NCBI GenBank assembly: GCA_023435565.1
Contig: JAEYRN010000081.1
Span: forward strand, 1-13,117
Direction: 5' to 3'
DNA: 13,117 nucleotides
Source of the DNA: Bacillota bacterium
GTDB taxonomy: Bacteria; Bacillota; UBA4882; UBA8346
The notes under the pieces were generated by a model. The model was given only the letters and a program-made list of their open reading frames with translations. It had not been told where the DNA came from and ran no database searches. Of this stretch, positions 1-6,834 are shown one piece after another. Position 1 is the stretch's first letter; every line of letters begins with the position of its first letter. The position numbers and the translations under genes are program-made.

Positions 1-41
1 TTTCCAATGGTATTATAAAAGATACCGATATTTCTGTGGCT

Positions 42-86
42 TAAACTAAGGCTAGATTTTTTTAGGCCTTTAAAGGCCTTAGTTTA
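42..86. repeat. Overlapping inverted repeats downstream of fapR
   Basis: An 11-bp perfect inverted repeat, TAAACTAAGGC (42-52) and GCCTTAGTTTA (76-86), encloses a 23-nt loop. A 16-bp perfect palindrome, AGGCCTTTAAAGGCCT (64-79), shares bases with the right arm, so the two hairpins cannot form together. On the minus strand neither stem is followed by a T-run, so this is not a canonical terminator for fapR. On the plus strand a T6 tract lies about 8 nt after the right arm. Function is not evident. It could be an attenuator, a processing site, a weak terminator or a protein site. Confidence 0.5.
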
Positions 87-102
87 GTGCGCCCTTTTTT
101 CG

Positions 103-123
103 TCAATTTATGGAATTTTTCAC
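103..123 (-). other. Six-codon mini-ORF with strong Shine-Dalgarno after fapR
   Basis: About 28 nt downstream of the fapR stop, the minus strand has AGGAGG (130-135), a 6-nt spacer, then GTG at 123-121. The reading frame encodes only M-K-N-S-I-N before TGA. All three frames close within this intergenic stretch, so it is not visibly the start of a longer gene. It may be a leader peptide, a degraded gene start, a chance SD, or the site of a sequencing frameshift. The peptide does not resemble the N-terminus of PlsX, the usual fapR neighbour. Confidence 0.25.
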
Positions 124-150
124 GCTAGTCCTCCTGTTGATTAGTTCGGA

Positions 151-753
151 TTACTCCTCGTCTTTAAGTAGTTTCAAATAGTTAGCCATTTCCAGGGTCA
201 TTCCATGAATTACAAAAATTCCTTTAGCAACAATTTCTTCCTTAGAACGAACTACTACTTCGATTAGAAAACGGTGCCCCTTTTTCTCTAAAACTTGGGC
301 CTTAGCGATTAATTTTTCTCCTGTCCGAACAGTCCTTAAAAAGGTAACTTCCGTTTTACCGGTTAAAGCTACTTGAACATCGGCAACGGCATTAGCTAAT
401 GAATTGGCTTGGGCAAAAATAATATGTCCCCGGATTATATTACATTTTTCCAGGCACATCGTTTGATCTGTTTCGAGTAATGAAAGACCACGCTTACCGG
501 GCTCAATCTCAATCAATTCACCAACAATTTCTTGGACACCTAGGGATTGGGACGAACCAAAAAAATGGGACGCCATTTCACGAGTTCGTTTTCTTACTTC
601 AGGAATAGCTAACTCAAGGCGATCCAAACGAATGGTCGGAATGCTCACTTGGAGGCTCTCTGCCAGTTCTTCATCGGTAATAAACGGGTTTTTTTCAATC
701 GCCTCTAATAATAATCGATGACGATCATTCTTTTTTATAAGTTTTCCAGACAT
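151..753 (-). CDS. fapR: Fatty-acid and phospholipid biosynthesis repressor FapR
   Basis: Cytoplasmic transcription factor of 200 aa, close to the usual size of about 190. In the family, FapR represses fap/fab/plsX genes and is released by malonyl-CoA, coupling lipid synthesis to precursor supply. The N-terminal DeoR-like helix-turn-helix lies at about residues 8-50, with ITDEELAESLQVS and TIRLDRLELAIPE typical of FapR. A linker leads to a hot-dog fold domain (about 75-185) with the RGHIIFAQANSLA segment at 108-120, the region that binds malonyl-CoA in characterised FapR proteins. The ATG at 753 has only a weak AAAGG SD. The gene has its own promoter and a FapR operator just upstream, so autoregulation is likely. 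The usual partner genes (plsX, fabD, fabG) would lie beyond the left edge. Family assignment is secure; the regulon is inferred. Confidence 0.95.
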   Translation of the reverse strand: MSGKLIKKNDRHRLLLEAIEKNPFITDEELAESLQVSIPTIRLDRLELAIPEVRKRTREMASHFFGSSQSLGVQEIVGELIEIEPGKRGLSLLETDQTMCLEKCNIIRGHIIFAQANSLANAVADVQVALTGKTEVTFLRTVRTGEKLIAKAQVLEKKGHRFLIEVVVRSKEEIVAKGIFVIHGMTLEMANYLKLLKDEE

Positions 754-777
754 TTTTACCTTTATTAGCTAATATTA

Positions 778-794
778 TTATTACCTGATAATAA
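778..794. promoter_or_regulatory. FapR operator
   Basis: TTATTACCTGATAATAA is a near-palindrome centred at 786; further symmetric positions extend it to about 773-799. It closely matches the FapR operator consensus as I recall it (TTAGTACCTGATACTAA), with the central ACCTGAT identical. It begins at the last base of the fapR -10 box and covers the expected transcription start. FapR bound here would block its own promoter. Confidence 0.85.
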
Positions 795-822
795 TTATAA
801 CCAAGGTTATTATTATTTGCAA
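794..822 (-). promoter_or_regulatory. fapR promoter
   Basis: The minus strand reads TTGCAA (817-822), a 17-bp spacer, then a perfect TATAAT (794-799). Spacing is optimal for a housekeeping sigma factor. The spacer also contains ATAACC-N2-GGTTAT (797-810), an inverted repeat that might be a second protein site. The -35 box abuts the T-run of the preceding gene's terminator. Confidence 0.75.
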
Positions 823-865
823 TAAAAAAATAAAACCAGGTCCACATAGATTTAATCTGGTTTTA
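822..865 (-). terminator. Intrinsic terminator of the secreted-protein gene
   Basis: Minus-strand RNA would form a 9-bp stem, TAAAACCAG (857-865) with CTGGTTTTA (831-839), loop 840-856, directly followed by seven T residues. It lies about 65 bp after the stop of the 932-1564 gene and immediately before the fapR promoter, so it separates the two transcription units. The long loop and low-GC stem make it moderate in strength. Confidence 0.7.
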
Positions 866-931
866 ATAATGAAAAAATAAAGACTTATCTAAAACAATTA
901 ATAGTTGGGATTTGATGCAACTCATCAGGTC

Positions 932-1564
932 TCAATTCTCAATGCCAAATTTTTTTACTGAAAAAATCCGATACCCTAGCCTTGACAAGGCATCATTCAT
1001 TTGTTGATGCCAAATTTCATTTTCAGGAATGTTTGGTACCTCCGGAAACGAGTAGTTCACCATTTCTTCTATAAATTCACGCCTAATATCTTCATTTCCC
1101 GGCACATAAAAATATGAGAAAGCCATTTGATGTTCTTCTTTAATTCCCATCACCAAAAAACACATACCCTTAAGCCATAATAGTTTTTGAACTGATTTTT
1201 CAAAAGATACGGGTTCATAAAAACGGCCCGGATTGTCTTTAATGGCAAACCTTGTTTTTTCAAACAAGTTGTCCGTTTTGGCAAAAGTGTCTTCGATCAG
1301 GAAATCGGGAGAGTGTTTCGGATTAACTTTGTTGAGCTCAGCCGCCTTGGAAAGCATATATTGATCAATCTTATCAAATGTTTGATCTTCTTTGAACTTA
1401 GTCACCATATTTCGGACCAAGTTTTCCCGAAATACTTTTTTATTCTCCGGTGACATTTGAAAAACAATAATCTTTCCCTCATCAGCTCTAGAATATTTGG
1501 GGAATACTGCCAAAATACTGAAGAATATTAATAATGTAAATAATTTACAATTTCGAAGTTTCAT
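932..1564 (-). CDS. Secreted protein of unknown function
   Basis: 210 aa; I do not recognise a family. Residues 1-27 form a clear Sec signal peptide: a basic start (MKLRNCK), a hydrophobic core LFTLLIFFSILAVF, and a likely signal peptidase I site after SRA (cut before DEG). There is no lipobox and no second membrane segment, so the mature protein of about 183 aa should be exported. It is charged, mostly K and E, with many aromatic residues; its only cysteine outside the signal sequence is near residue 135. The middle (about 40-110) looks helical. SD GAGG (1574-1577) sits 9 nt before the ATG. It stands alone, with its own promoter candidates upstream and a terminator downstream, so it is not clearly part of the wall operon. 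Reality of the gene is well supported; its role is unknown. Confidence 0.8.
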   Translation of the reverse strand: MKLRNCKLFTLLIFFSILAVFPKYSRADEGKIIVFQMSPENKKVFRENLVRNMVTKFKEDQTFDKIDQYMLSKAAELNKVNPKHSPDFLIEDTFAKTDNLFEKTRFAIKDNPGRFYEPVSFEKSVQKLLWLKGMCFLVMGIKEEHQMAFSYFYVPGNEDIRREFIEEMVNYSFPEVPNIPENEIWHQQMNDALSRLGYRIFSVKKFGIEN

Positions 1565-1588
1565 CCATAGTTTCCTCTATCTCAATGA

Positions 1589-1646
1589 ATTATAATAATT
1601 TTTAATAATATAGCCAAATATTAACAAAGGAAACTCTTGACGTCAA
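1589..1646 (-). promoter_or_regulatory. Two candidate promoters for the secreted-protein gene
   Basis: Upstream candidate: TTGACG (1641-1646), 17-bp spacer, TAATAT (1618-1623). Its -35 lies in the centre of a 24-bp palindrome, which suggests regulation. Downstream candidate: TTGGCT (1612-1617), 17-bp spacer, perfect TATAAT (1589-1594), which would give a very short leader before the SD at 1574-1577. Either or both may be used; the sequence does not decide. Confidence 0.5.
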
Positions 1647-1653
1647 GAGTTTC
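1630..1653. repeat. Perfect 24-bp palindrome between murA and the secreted-protein gene
   Basis: The left half is GAAACTCTTGAC and the right half is its exact reverse complement, so all 12 base pairs match with no spacer. On the minus strand it is followed by CTTTGTTAATATTT, which is T-rich but lacks a continuous T-run, so it is at best a poor murA terminator. It covers a TTGACG -35 candidate, which fits an operator for a dimeric regulator. Both readings are possible. Confidence 0.75.
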
Positions 1654-1683
1654 TATATTTAAAGATTCAACTTTAATAAAAAG

Positions 1684-1701
1684 TTAATACCTGATGCGTA
1701 A
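1684..1701. promoter_or_regulatory. Possible degenerate FapR-like site
   Basis: TTAATACCTGATGCGTAA matches the left half and centre of the FapR operator (TTA-TACCTGAT) but not the right half. It lies 20 bp after the murA stop and about 40 bp upstream of the -35 candidate of the secreted-protein gene. It may be a weak half-site or chance. Confidence 0.2.
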
Positions 1702-1721
1702 GATTTTTTACACCTAATAAT

Positions 1722-3062
1722 TTAGCATTTTGAATTACCTGATGAGCCTGGGTTGACAACTACTTGTTTTTTAATATCGGCTCCTAATTGTGCTAACTTT
1801 GATTCCAATTGTTCATAGCCCCGTTCTAAAAACTGAACCCCCTCAATTATTGTCATTCCTTCGGCTACCAAACCCGCAATTACCAATGAAGCGCCTGCTC
1901 GTAAATCCGGGGCAAATACCGGCGCACCACTTAATTTATTATTTCCCTTAACGATTGCACTTCTACTCTCAACCCGTATCGAAGCTCCCATACGGATCAA
2001 TTCATCAACATAACGAAAACGGCTTCCAAAGACGTTTTCCGTAATAACACTGGTACCATTAGCAACAGCTAATAATGCAGTTATCTGCGGTTGAAGATCG
2101 GTTGGAAAACCAGGATATGGTAAAACCATCACGTCAGCGCCCTTGAATTTTCCATTAGATCTTACTAAGACCGAGTCTTCCTTTTCTTCCACATCGATTC
2201 CGATTTCTTTTAATTTCGAAATTAAGGCCTCGACATGTTCGGGTATTATTTCGGCGATTTGGACCTCTCCGCCGGTAATTGCTGCAGCAATCATGAAGGT
2301 CCCTGCCTCAATTCGGTCCGGTATGACTGTATAATCAATCATCCGATTATTTAATTGAGCCACACCTTCAATCCTAATGGTATCAGTTCCGGCTCCTCTA
2401 ATTCTAGCCCCGAGCCGGTTGTAAAAATTTTGTTCCTCAATTATTTCAGGTTCTTTAGCAGCATTCCGGATAACTGTAATACCTTCAGCCAAAATAGCTG
2501 CAGCCATAATATTTTCTGTAGCTCCTACACTTGGAAAATCAAGTAATATTTCCGCTCCCCTTAATTTATGAGAAGCCTCAAGGATAATATATCCATGTTC
2601 CTCCATTATTTTGGCACCCATGGCTTGAAAACCCTTTAAATGCAAATCTAATGGGCGTTGACCGATTACACATCCTCCGGGTTGGAAAAGTTTAACACGT
2701 CCGATTTTGGTTAAAAGCGGCCCCATGACTTGTGCCGAAGCGCGCATTTGCCTTACTAATTCATCAGAAGCAGTATCATTTAGTTCTTTATTCACCTTAA
2801 TCAACAATGAATGCTCATCAGCCCAATCGATCTCTGCCCCCAAACTTCGTAATACTCCAAACATTGTTTCGACATCCCGGATCTTTGGCGCATTTCTAAT
2901 TAAACATTCGGAATTTGACAATAATGAAGCAGCCATTAATTTTAAAACTGCGTTTTTAGCGCCACTGATATTAATGACTCCCTGTAATTTTTCGCCTCCG
3001 ACTATTTCCAGCCGTTCGATAACATTTGACCCAGCCTGTACCATTGTTTCCGTATCACTCAT
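1722..3062 (-). CDS. murA: UDP-N-acetylglucosamine 1-carboxyvinyltransferase MurA
   Basis: Cytoplasmic enzyme transferring enolpyruvate from PEP to UDP-GlcNAc, the first committed step of peptidoglycan synthesis. It has the two-domain EPSP-synthase-like fold: ISGAKNA near residue 34 (the Lys-Asn pair that contacts substrates), the active-site loop PGGCVIGQRPLDLH with catalytic Cys about 131, RGAGTDTIRIEGV near 222, and PGFPTDLQPQ near 317 with the catalytic Asp. A cysteine rather than aspartate at 131 predicts fosfomycin sensitivity. Start: an in-frame ATG at 3092 has no well-placed SD. The ATG at 3062 follows GGGGGG by 8 nt, the same G-rich SD style seen at murE and ftsW, so I use it (446 aa). 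A third ATG at 3044 is possible. A terminator after ftsW and a 280-bp gap suggest it is transcribed separately. MurA is not usually placed right after ftsW. Confidence 0.95.
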   Translation of the reverse strand: MSDTETMVQAGSNVIERLEIVGGEKLQGVINISGAKNAVLKLMAASLLSNSECLIRNAPKIRDVETMFGVLRSLGAEIDWADEHSLLIKVNKELNDTASDELVRQMRASAQVMGPLLTKIGRVKLFQPGGCVIGQRPLDLHLKGFQAMGAKIMEEHGYIILEASHKLRGAEILLDFPSVGATENIMAAAILAEGITVIRNAAKEPEIIEEQNFYNRLGARIRGAGTDTIRIEGVAQLNNRMIDYTVIPDRIEAGTFMIAAAITGGEVQIAEIIPEHVEALISKLKEIGIDVEEKEDSVLVRSNGKFKGADVMVLPYPGFPTDLQPQITALLAVANGTSVITENVFGSRFRYVDELIRMGASIRVESRSAIVKGNNKLSGAPVFAPDLRAGASLVIAGLVAEGMTIIEGVQFLERGYEQLESKLAQLGADIKKQVVVNPGSSGNSKC

Positions 3063-3146
3063 TGGACCGGCCCCCCGAAGATCAATCAACATAAACTTTC
3101 ATAATTAACGTCTCTATTGCAATTACCTAGAAAAAATAAGTTTAAA

Positions 3147-3152
3147 ATTATA
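3147..3152 (-). promoter_or_regulatory. Possible -10 box of a murA promoter
   Basis: The minus strand has a perfect TATAAT about 85 bp upstream of the chosen murA start, after the ftsW terminator. No good -35 is found 16-18 bp upstream, so the call is weak. The rest of the ftsW-murA gap (3063-3342) holds the terminator at 3259-3289 and otherwise nothing I recognise. Confidence 0.3.
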
Positions 3153-3258
3153 TCCCTTGAAGAGAGTTCAGACCCATCTTATTCTCATTGTTAGTAGAAT
3201 GTGACAAAAGCATACTATCCAACAGCATGTCCTTAAACGTTAAAAAGTATTTTTATTT

Positions 3259-3289
3259 AAAAACCGGAAGATTCTTTAATTCCTTCCGG
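3259..3289 (-). terminator. Intrinsic terminator after ftsW
   Basis: Minus-strand RNA forms a 7-bp GC-rich stem, CCGGAAG (3283-3289) with CTTCCGG (3264-3270), loop of 12 nt, followed directly by TTTTT then an AT-rich run. It lies about 55 bp beyond the ftsW stop, ends the murE-murF-mraY-ftsW unit and separates it from murA. Confidence 0.8.
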
Positions 3290-3342
3290 ATTTATAAAAT
3301 TCCGTAAAACTTTAGCACAAGTCTGACTAATATTTATTTCAA

Positions 3343-4428
3343 TTATTCATTACTCTTTGAAATATTTAGTAAAATTCCAACACTAAACATACTGACCAAT
3401 AAGGATGAACCCCCATAGCTTAAAAATGGTAATGGAACTCCGGTTACCGGGAGACTTGAAGTTACAACACCAATATTTATAATAGCTTGAAAAATGAGAT
3501 AGGAAGTAATTCCGGCTGCAAGCATCCTGGCATAAGCATCTTTTGCTGAAACCGCAATTTTATAGCCTCGCCAAGCTAAGAAAAAAAATAAGGTAATTAC
3601 TGTTAACGTCCCTAATAAACCTAATTCTTCGCCTAGAATGGAAAATATGTAATCAGTATGAGCTTCGGGAAGATAATTAAATTTTTGTCTCCCCATACCC
3701 AGACCAAGTCCAAAAGGCCCACCAGAACCTAAAGCATATAAAGACTGAATTATTTGCCAGCCGGTTCCTTGGGGATCGCGCCAAGGATTTAAAAAAGCAA
3801 CTAACCTTTCAAAGCGGTAGGCTTTCATTTTTATCTCAAAAGCGCTAACAATAACCATGATAACCCCTAAAAGAGTTAAATGCAAAATTTGAGCGCCACC
3901 GGCAAAAAGCATCATGATAAAGGTCCCAAAAATTACAATAGTTGTTCCTAAATCCGGTTCAAGTAGTATTAAAAGGCAGATTACGGCGACGAAAATTCCA
4001 GGCAATACTATACCAATGACAAAATTTGTAATCCCTTTTTTGATTTCGGCATAATAATGGGCTAAAAACATAATCATTGCAAGCTTAGCGAATTCCGACG
4101 GTTGAAATGGAAAAATACCAAGGTCAATCCAGCGTCGTGAACCTTTAGTTACCTCTGCCACTACTAAAACTAAAATTAAAAAAAAGATTGCCGCTATAGC
4201 AACTGGAATAGTGGTTCGTTTTAAAGTTTGGTAGGGAATTTTCATCATAATAAACATTAAAACCAAACCAATTCCTGCAAATAACAATTGTTTTAAACCA
4301 AAGTGAAAGACACTCCAACCGTTATTTAAAGCCTCCGGAGCTCCAGCGCTAGATACCATAACCAACCCTATCATGACTAGGGTTAAAACAACCATAAATA
4401 GAAAAAGATCGGGAGGATTTCGTTTCAA
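3343..4428 (-). CDS. ftsW: SEDS peptidoglycan glycosyltransferase FtsW/SpoVE
   Basis: Integral membrane protein of the SEDS family, 361 aa, with about ten hydrophobic segments. Family members polymerise lipid II into glycan strands and work with a class B PBP, here probably the protein encoded at 8445-10637. Signatures: GSRRWIDLGIFPFQPSEFAK (97-116), EPDLGTT (157-163), PEAHTDYIFSILGEELG (254-270) with the Asp (about 259) matching the catalytic Asp of characterised SEDS proteins, and LPFLSYGGSS (333-342). The start is TTG at 4428, supported by GGGGG 7 nt upstream; no ATG is better placed. It follows mraY by 27 bp. In many Bacillota murD sits between mraY and this gene; here it is absent. FtsW and sporulation-specific SpoVE cannot be told apart from sequence alone; RodA is less likely given the context. 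Confidence 0.93.
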   Translation of the reverse strand: MKRNPPDLFLFMVVLTLVMIGLVMVSSAGAPEALNNGWSVFHFGLKQLLFAGIGLVLMFIMMKIPYQTLKRTTIPVAIAAIFFLILVLVVAEVTKGSRRWIDLGIFPFQPSEFAKLAMIMFLAHYYAEIKKGITNFVIGIVLPGIFVAVICLLILLEPDLGTTIVIFGTFIMMLFAGGAQILHLTLLGVIMVIVSAFEIKMKAYRFERLVAFLNPWRDPQGTGWQIIQSLYALGSGGPFGLGLGMGRQKFNYLPEAHTDYIFSILGEELGLLGTLTVITLFFFLAWRGYKIAVSAKDAYARMLAAGITSYLIFQAIINIGVVTSSLPVTGVPLPFLSYGGSSLLVSMFSVGILLNISKSNE

Positions 4429-4455
4429 TTCGACGCCCCCAATAAAAAATCCGAT

Positions 4456-5436
4456 TTAAAGTAAATAACCTAAGATACCCAAAACGCCTAATACTATTCC
4501 GGCCATCCAAAAACGAAGCATAATCTGAGGTTCCATCATCCCGCCCAATTCAAAATGATGGTGCAACGGACTCATTTTAAATACTCTTTTTCCGGTTGTT
4601 TTAAATGAAATCACTTGAATAATTACGGAAAGAGTTTCTGCAACAAATACTCCCCCGACTATCGGTAAAAAGAGGGTTAATTGTCCAAAAAGGGCTAATC
4701 CGCCCAATGCCCCGCCTAAAGCTAACGAACCGGTATCGCCCATAAATACTTGGGCAGGAGGCCCGTTAAACCAAGTAAAACCAAAGCAGGCTCCCGCCAA
4801 AGCCAATGCAAAAATGGCTAATTCTGTTTGGTTTTGGAGGAGCAATAATCCAGCCATCGTCAAAGAAGCAATCGCCATTGTGCCGGCTGCCAAACCATCT
4901 AAACCATCAGTAAGATTTACTGCATTAGTTCCGCCAACCAGTATAAAAAGGGCGAATAAGAAAAATAAAGGATTTCCCCAACCAAATTCGGAAAAGATTA
5001 GTTTAAAATCAGTAAAGGGAACCAATTGGGCTGTTGAAATATTACTTTTCATTAAGTATGTTATTACAATCCCGGCAATCACTAACTGTGCGAATATTTT
5101 CTGCCTGGCTTTTAACCCCAATGAACGTTTGAATACAATAATTATTAGATCATCGATAAATCCAATCAATCCAAATCCGATCGTTAAAAAAAGGACCCAG
5201 AGAACTTCCCGGCTAAAAGCTCGAACGGTTACTAATGAGACAATTAAAGATAATAAAATTAGTACTCCACCCATGGTGGGAGTTCCCGCTTTTTTTAAAT
5301 GACTTTGAGGACCGTCATTCCGGATACTTTGGCCGAATTTCAAACGTCGCAACAACTTAATGATTGAAGGGCCGACTAGTAAACTTACTATGAAAGAGGT
5401 AAGAGCTGCAAATAGAAGTTTAGCTAATTCAGTCAT
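4456..5436 (-). CDS. mraY: Phospho-N-acetylmuramoyl-pentapeptide transferase MraY
   Basis: Polytopic membrane enzyme, 326 aa, that transfers phospho-MurNAc-pentapeptide from UDP to undecaprenyl phosphate, making lipid I on the cytoplasmic face. Diagnostic motifs in order: GTPTMGG (51-57), FIDDL (93-97) with the paired Asp residues, NAVNLTDGLDGLAAG (171-185), FMGDTGSLALGG (231-242) and the MSPLHHHFELGG loop (288-299) with the HHH triad. Length is typical of Gram-positive MraY. ATG at 5436 is preceded by AAGGAGG (5446-5452) with 9-nt spacing. The gene lies 30 bp after murF and 27 bp before ftsW, so the three are probably co-transcribed. The SD can fold into a small hairpin (see 5442-5459). Confidence 0.97.
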   Translation of the reverse strand: MTELAKLLFAALTSFIVSLLVGPSIIKLLRRLKFGQSIRNDGPQSHLKKAGTPTMGGVLILLSLIVSLVTVRAFSREVLWVLFLTIGFGLIGFIDDLIIIVFKRSLGLKARQKIFAQLVIAGIVITYLMKSNISTAQLVPFTDFKLIFSEFGWGNPLFFLFALFILVGGTNAVNLTDGLDGLAAGTMAIASLTMAGLLLLQNQTELAIFALALAGACFGFTWFNGPPAQVFMGDTGSLALGGALGGLALFGQLTLFLPIVGGVFVAETLSVIIQVISFKTTGKRVFKMSPLHHHFELGGMMEPQIMLRFWMAGIVLGVLGILGYLL

Positions 5437-5441
5437 TTATA

Positions 5442-5459
5442 ACATCCTCCTTAGGATAC
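5442..5459 (-). promoter_or_regulatory. mraY: Small hairpin over the mraY Shine-Dalgarno
   Basis: In the mRNA, ATCCT (5453-5457) can pair with AGGAT (5444-5448) across an AAGG loop; two further G-U pairs extend it. The SD AAGGAGG lies in the loop and 3' arm, so the fold would partly mask it until a ribosome finishing murF opens it. The murF stop is only about 7 nt from the hairpin. The stem is short and the role is inferred. Confidence 0.35.
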
Positions 5460-5466
5460 TTCCTAT

Positions 5467-6834
5467 CTATAAGTATAATTCTTCAACTACCTCTTCCATC
5501 TTCATCCCGCGTGAACCTTTAATCAAAATTGAGTCACCAGGGAGCGTAAAATTTTGCAGTTTCCTTACTAGTTCCGGTTTATTTGAAAAATATTCCGCTT
5601 TTCCGGGAGTTATGCTATTATATCCAATAATATAATTTACAGCTAGATTACCGTAAGCAAATAAAAAATCCACTCCCAGTTTTGCCGCGAATTCACCAAC
5701 ATCCCGATGAGAATTGATTGAAGATTCACCTAATTCCAACATATCAGCCAAAACAGCAATCTTCCTACCGGAATCGGCTGTTTGACAAAGTACTTCAAGG
5801 GCAGCCTTGACCGAAGCCGGACTGGCATTATAAGTATCGTCAATAATCCTAAACTGTTTATGATTATAGATTTTGAGTCTGCGTTCAGTCATGTTCGGCG
5901 CCGTTAAACCCTTTTGAATTTCGGTTAAGGACAAACCAAGGGCAAAACCGATAACAATCGCGACTAAAGCATTATAAACATTAAGTCGCCCCGGAAGAGG
6001 CATTACAATGTCAAATTCTTGCCCAACGCCATTAACCCGAAATATAGTTTCTTGACCGTTAGATTCAACAATAAAAGCTCGATAGTCCAAATCACCATTG
6101 TCTAAACCGAAACGGATTGATCTAACTTGATGAGGTACCCTCATTTGTCGGACCAAAGGATCGTCCCCATTTAACACTGCCGTCCCTCCGGGAGGGAGTG
6201 ATTCGATTAATTCCGCTTTGGCCTTAGCAATGTTTGCTTCAGAGCCTAATAGTTCCAAGTGCGCTTGTCCGACATTGGTGACGACCCCAATATCCGGTTG
6301 GGCTATTGAAGCCAAGTATTGGATTTGTCCCAAACCTCGCATTCCCATTTCAACCACTACCACTTCGGTATTCGCATCCATTTCAAGAAGTGTAAGGGGA
6401 AGACCGATTTCGTTATTATAGTTTGCTTTGGTTTTTACAGTAGAATATTTTTGTGACAATACTGCTGCCACTAAATCTTTGGTCGTTGTTTTCCCATTAG
6501 AACCGGTTATCCCAATCACCGGAACTTTAAACTTTTGGCGATGGGAACGAGCAAGAGCGCCAAATGCCTTTAAAGTATCATTAGTGTAAATTACCGGTAT
6601 CTCGCAATTCAACTCTTGTTCTTCCATTACTAAAAGTGCGGCCGCGCCGACCTTAACCGCTTCATTTAGGAATTGGTGTCCGTCAAACCGTTCCCCCTTT
6701 AAAGCCAAAAAAAGGTCGCCACGTTTGATTTGACGGGAATCGGTACTTATCCCCGTAATTATTAAATCAGGGTCTCCTTTAATCAAACGCCCACCCACTA
6801 TCTGGAGGACTTCACTTAGTTTGAAGTTGACCAT
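5467..6834 (-). CDS. murF: UDP-N-acetylmuramoyl-tripeptide--D-alanyl-D-alanine ligase MurF
   Basis: Cytoplasmic ATP-dependent Mur ligase, 455 aa, adding D-Ala-D-Ala to the UDP-MurNAc-tripeptide. The N-terminal domain (1-100) has TDSRQIKRGDLFLALKGERFDGHQF, typical of MurF. The central ATPase domain has the P-loop GITGSNGKTTTKD (108-120), NYNNEIGLPLTLL (138-150), VEMGMRGLGQI (161-171) and TNVGQAHLELLGS (186-198). The C-terminal ligase domain has DDTYNASPASVKAAL. An in-frame extension of 33 codons upstream is rejected because the ATG at 6834 has a strong AAGGAG SD 7 nt away and fits family N-termini (MVNFKLSEVLQIVGG). The start lies inside murE, overlapping its end by 23 bp, which suggests translational coupling. 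Confidence 0.96.
   Translation of the reverse strand: MVNFKLSEVLQIVGGRLIKGDPDLIITGISTDSRQIKRGDLFLALKGERFDGHQFLNEAVKVGAAALLVMEEQELNCEIPVIYTNDTLKAFGALARSHRQKFKVPVIGITGSNGKTTTKDLVAAVLSQKYSTVKTKANYNNEIGLPLTLLEMDANTEVVVVEMGMRGLGQIQYLASIAQPDIGVVTNVGQAHLELLGSEANIAKAKAELIESLPPGGTAVLNGDDPLVRQMRVPHQVRSIRFGLDNGDLDYRAFIVESNGQETIFRVNGVGQEFDIVMPLPGRLNVYNALVAIVIGFALGLSLTEIQKGLTAPNMTERRLKIYNHKQFRIIDDTYNASPASVKAALEVLCQTADSGRKIAVLADMLELGESSINSHRDVGEFAAKLGVDFLFAYGNLAVNYIIGYNSITPGKAEYFSNKPELVRKLQNFTLPGDSILIKGSRGMKMEEVVEELYL

Noticed and set aside
9..26. GGTAT-N8-ATACC inverted repeat with an internal TATAAT at the left edge
   Set aside because: Only 5 bp, no suitable -35 on the minus strand, and not a match to the FapR operator.
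1732..1748. GAATTACCTGATGAGCC as a FapR site
   Set aside because: Only the central ACCTGAT matches, without symmetric arms, and it lies within the murA coding end.
2143..3108. Plus-strand open frames opposite murA
   Set aside because: They lie entirely antisense to a well-conserved gene, lack SD sites and have no recognisable protein features.
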